From contig JAGQDJ010000112.1 in NCBI GenBank assembly GCA_022885665.1, positions 170,163 to 234,162 of the forward strand: a stretch of DNA of 64,000 nucleotides, in the 5' to 3' direction. Positions 63,215 through 64,000 of the stretch are shown one piece after another. Position 1 is the first letter of the stretch; each line of letters begins with the position of its first letter. The notes beneath the pieces are model-generated. The model was given only the letters and a program-made list of their open reading frames with translations, made no database searches and was not told where the DNA came from. A program made the position numbers and the translations under genes. Source of the DNA: Triops longicaudatus (lineage: Eukaryota > Arthropoda > Branchiopoda > Notostraca > Triopsidae).

Positions 63215-63340
63215 CTAATCATCATCGTAGTAAGAATCTTCAGAATCAGACGGGAAGAAATAGAGGAAGTCTTCGCTGTCGAGCATCAACAAGCGGTTTT
63301 CTCGGTTATTCCGATCCTCCAAGAAGTCCCACAGCAGAAA
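63215..63340 (-). CDS. Last exon of an unrecognised gene (acidic C terminus)
   Basis: On the minus strand an acceptor ...ttctattag is followed in phase 0 by 41 codons and a TAG at 63217-63215. The peptide starts FLLWDFLEDRNNRENRLL and ends in a very acidic SDSEDSYYDDD tail. The block has coding-like composition compared with its surroundings, and the acceptor fits. I do not recognise the protein. The rest of the gene would lie beyond 63341; no other exon of it was visible in the remaining 660 bp. Being short, it could still be chance. Confidence 0.5.
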   Translation of the reverse strand, partial: FLLWDFLEDRNNRENRLLMLDSEDFLYFFPSDSEDSYYDDD

Positions 63341-64000
63341 CTAATAGAACACAACAATATTCCATGTTATCTTGACATCTTATACAAAATACACTTCGTA
63401 CTAATGTTAATCTTCACACAACTAGTAACTCCACTAAGCTTTAGAGAATAGGAGCTACTGCTCTTTATTTCTGATATATCTCTGATTATTTCCAATATTC
63501 ATCCGAGATCTTTACTCATCAGGGCAACGGAGTTATTCTCAGAATAAAATTGCGTCTACAGCTTAACTTTTGGCTATATGGCTAACATAGTATCAGAATT
63601 TTCGATTTTAAAAACCGTGCGATTGAAATTATATGTTTTCAATAAAAAAAGAATACGAGTCATTTTAAAAGCTGTGGATTATACCGGAGTTGTCGCTAAT
63701 ACAGTAAAGTCTCACTGTAAAGTGCAGCGGTTATGAACAATCTATGGACTGTTGCACACAAGCCTACATTGCCACAAAAAAATAAAAAATAAAATGAACA
63801 GCATCTACAGTATTTCAATACTAGCTATTACGTATAACCGGCTATAACAAACAAATTTTCCGCCCCTGTGTGTAATTTAGAGTGACGCTTTATTTTAGTA
63901 AAATTATTTTGCGTTTCCGCTTTTTGGCAATCGAAGCAAAGCACTTTAACGTTAGATATTCTGTTCCTATCTGTTTCTACGCCCACATTACGGTTTGCTG
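63341..64000. other. Probable intron of the unrecognised gene, window edge
   Basis: AT-rich sequence without a convincing exon on either strand. Confidence 0.5.

Overview
The window is animal nuclear DNA: AT-rich, intron-rich, with GT/AG introns from about 70 bp to nearly 10 kb and large tracts of non-coding sequence. Degenerate TTAGG-type repeats at 34390-34462 and the protein sequences suggest an arthropod or a close invertebrate relative. I cannot name the species. There are no prokaryotic features (operons, CRISPR arrays, insertion sequences) and I saw no convincing tRNA or rRNA gene.

Layout. (1) 2108-32755, minus strand: a complete filamin gene. I assembled 37 coding exons whose phases all agree, giving about 2442 residues: an N-terminal actin-binding domain of two calponin-homology (CH) domains, 15 immunoglobulin-like repeats, hinge 1, 8 repeats counted with the first half of rod 2, hinge 2 and the C-terminal dimerisation repeat, 22 repeats in all. 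A 9.9-kb intron sits exactly at hinge 1. (2) 39210-55199, minus strand: SLMAP, a forkhead-associated (FHA) domain plus coiled-coil protein with a membrane tail anchor. 17 coding exons give about 791 residues, and a second exon just downstream encodes a different tail anchor (about 804 residues). (3) 60025-61658, plus strand: UBE2H, a ubiquitin-conjugating enzyme, 4 exons, 184 residues, complete. (4) 63215-63340, minus strand: the last exon of an unrecognised gene with an acidic C terminus; the rest lies beyond the window.

SLMAP and filamin are transcribed in the same direction, SLMAP first. UBE2H diverges from SLMAP across a 4.8-kb gap. The three proteins are not an operon. Filamin crosslinks actin and carries mechanosensing repeats, SLMAP anchors STRIPAK signalling complexes to membranes, and UBE2H is an E2 enzyme. 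The arrangement looks like old genomic linkage: human SLMAP and FLNB are neighbours in the same order, and human FLNC and UBE2H lie in neighbouring bands of chromosome 7.

The most interesting signals are this microsynteny, the paired SLMAP tail-anchor exons, a frame-preserving 15-nt filamin microexon, and a GC-rich open reading frame in the hinge-1 intron that could be an alternative first exon for a short filamin. The window also starts with a 124-base run of C that is probably an assembly artefact. I did not find a wholly new biological system.
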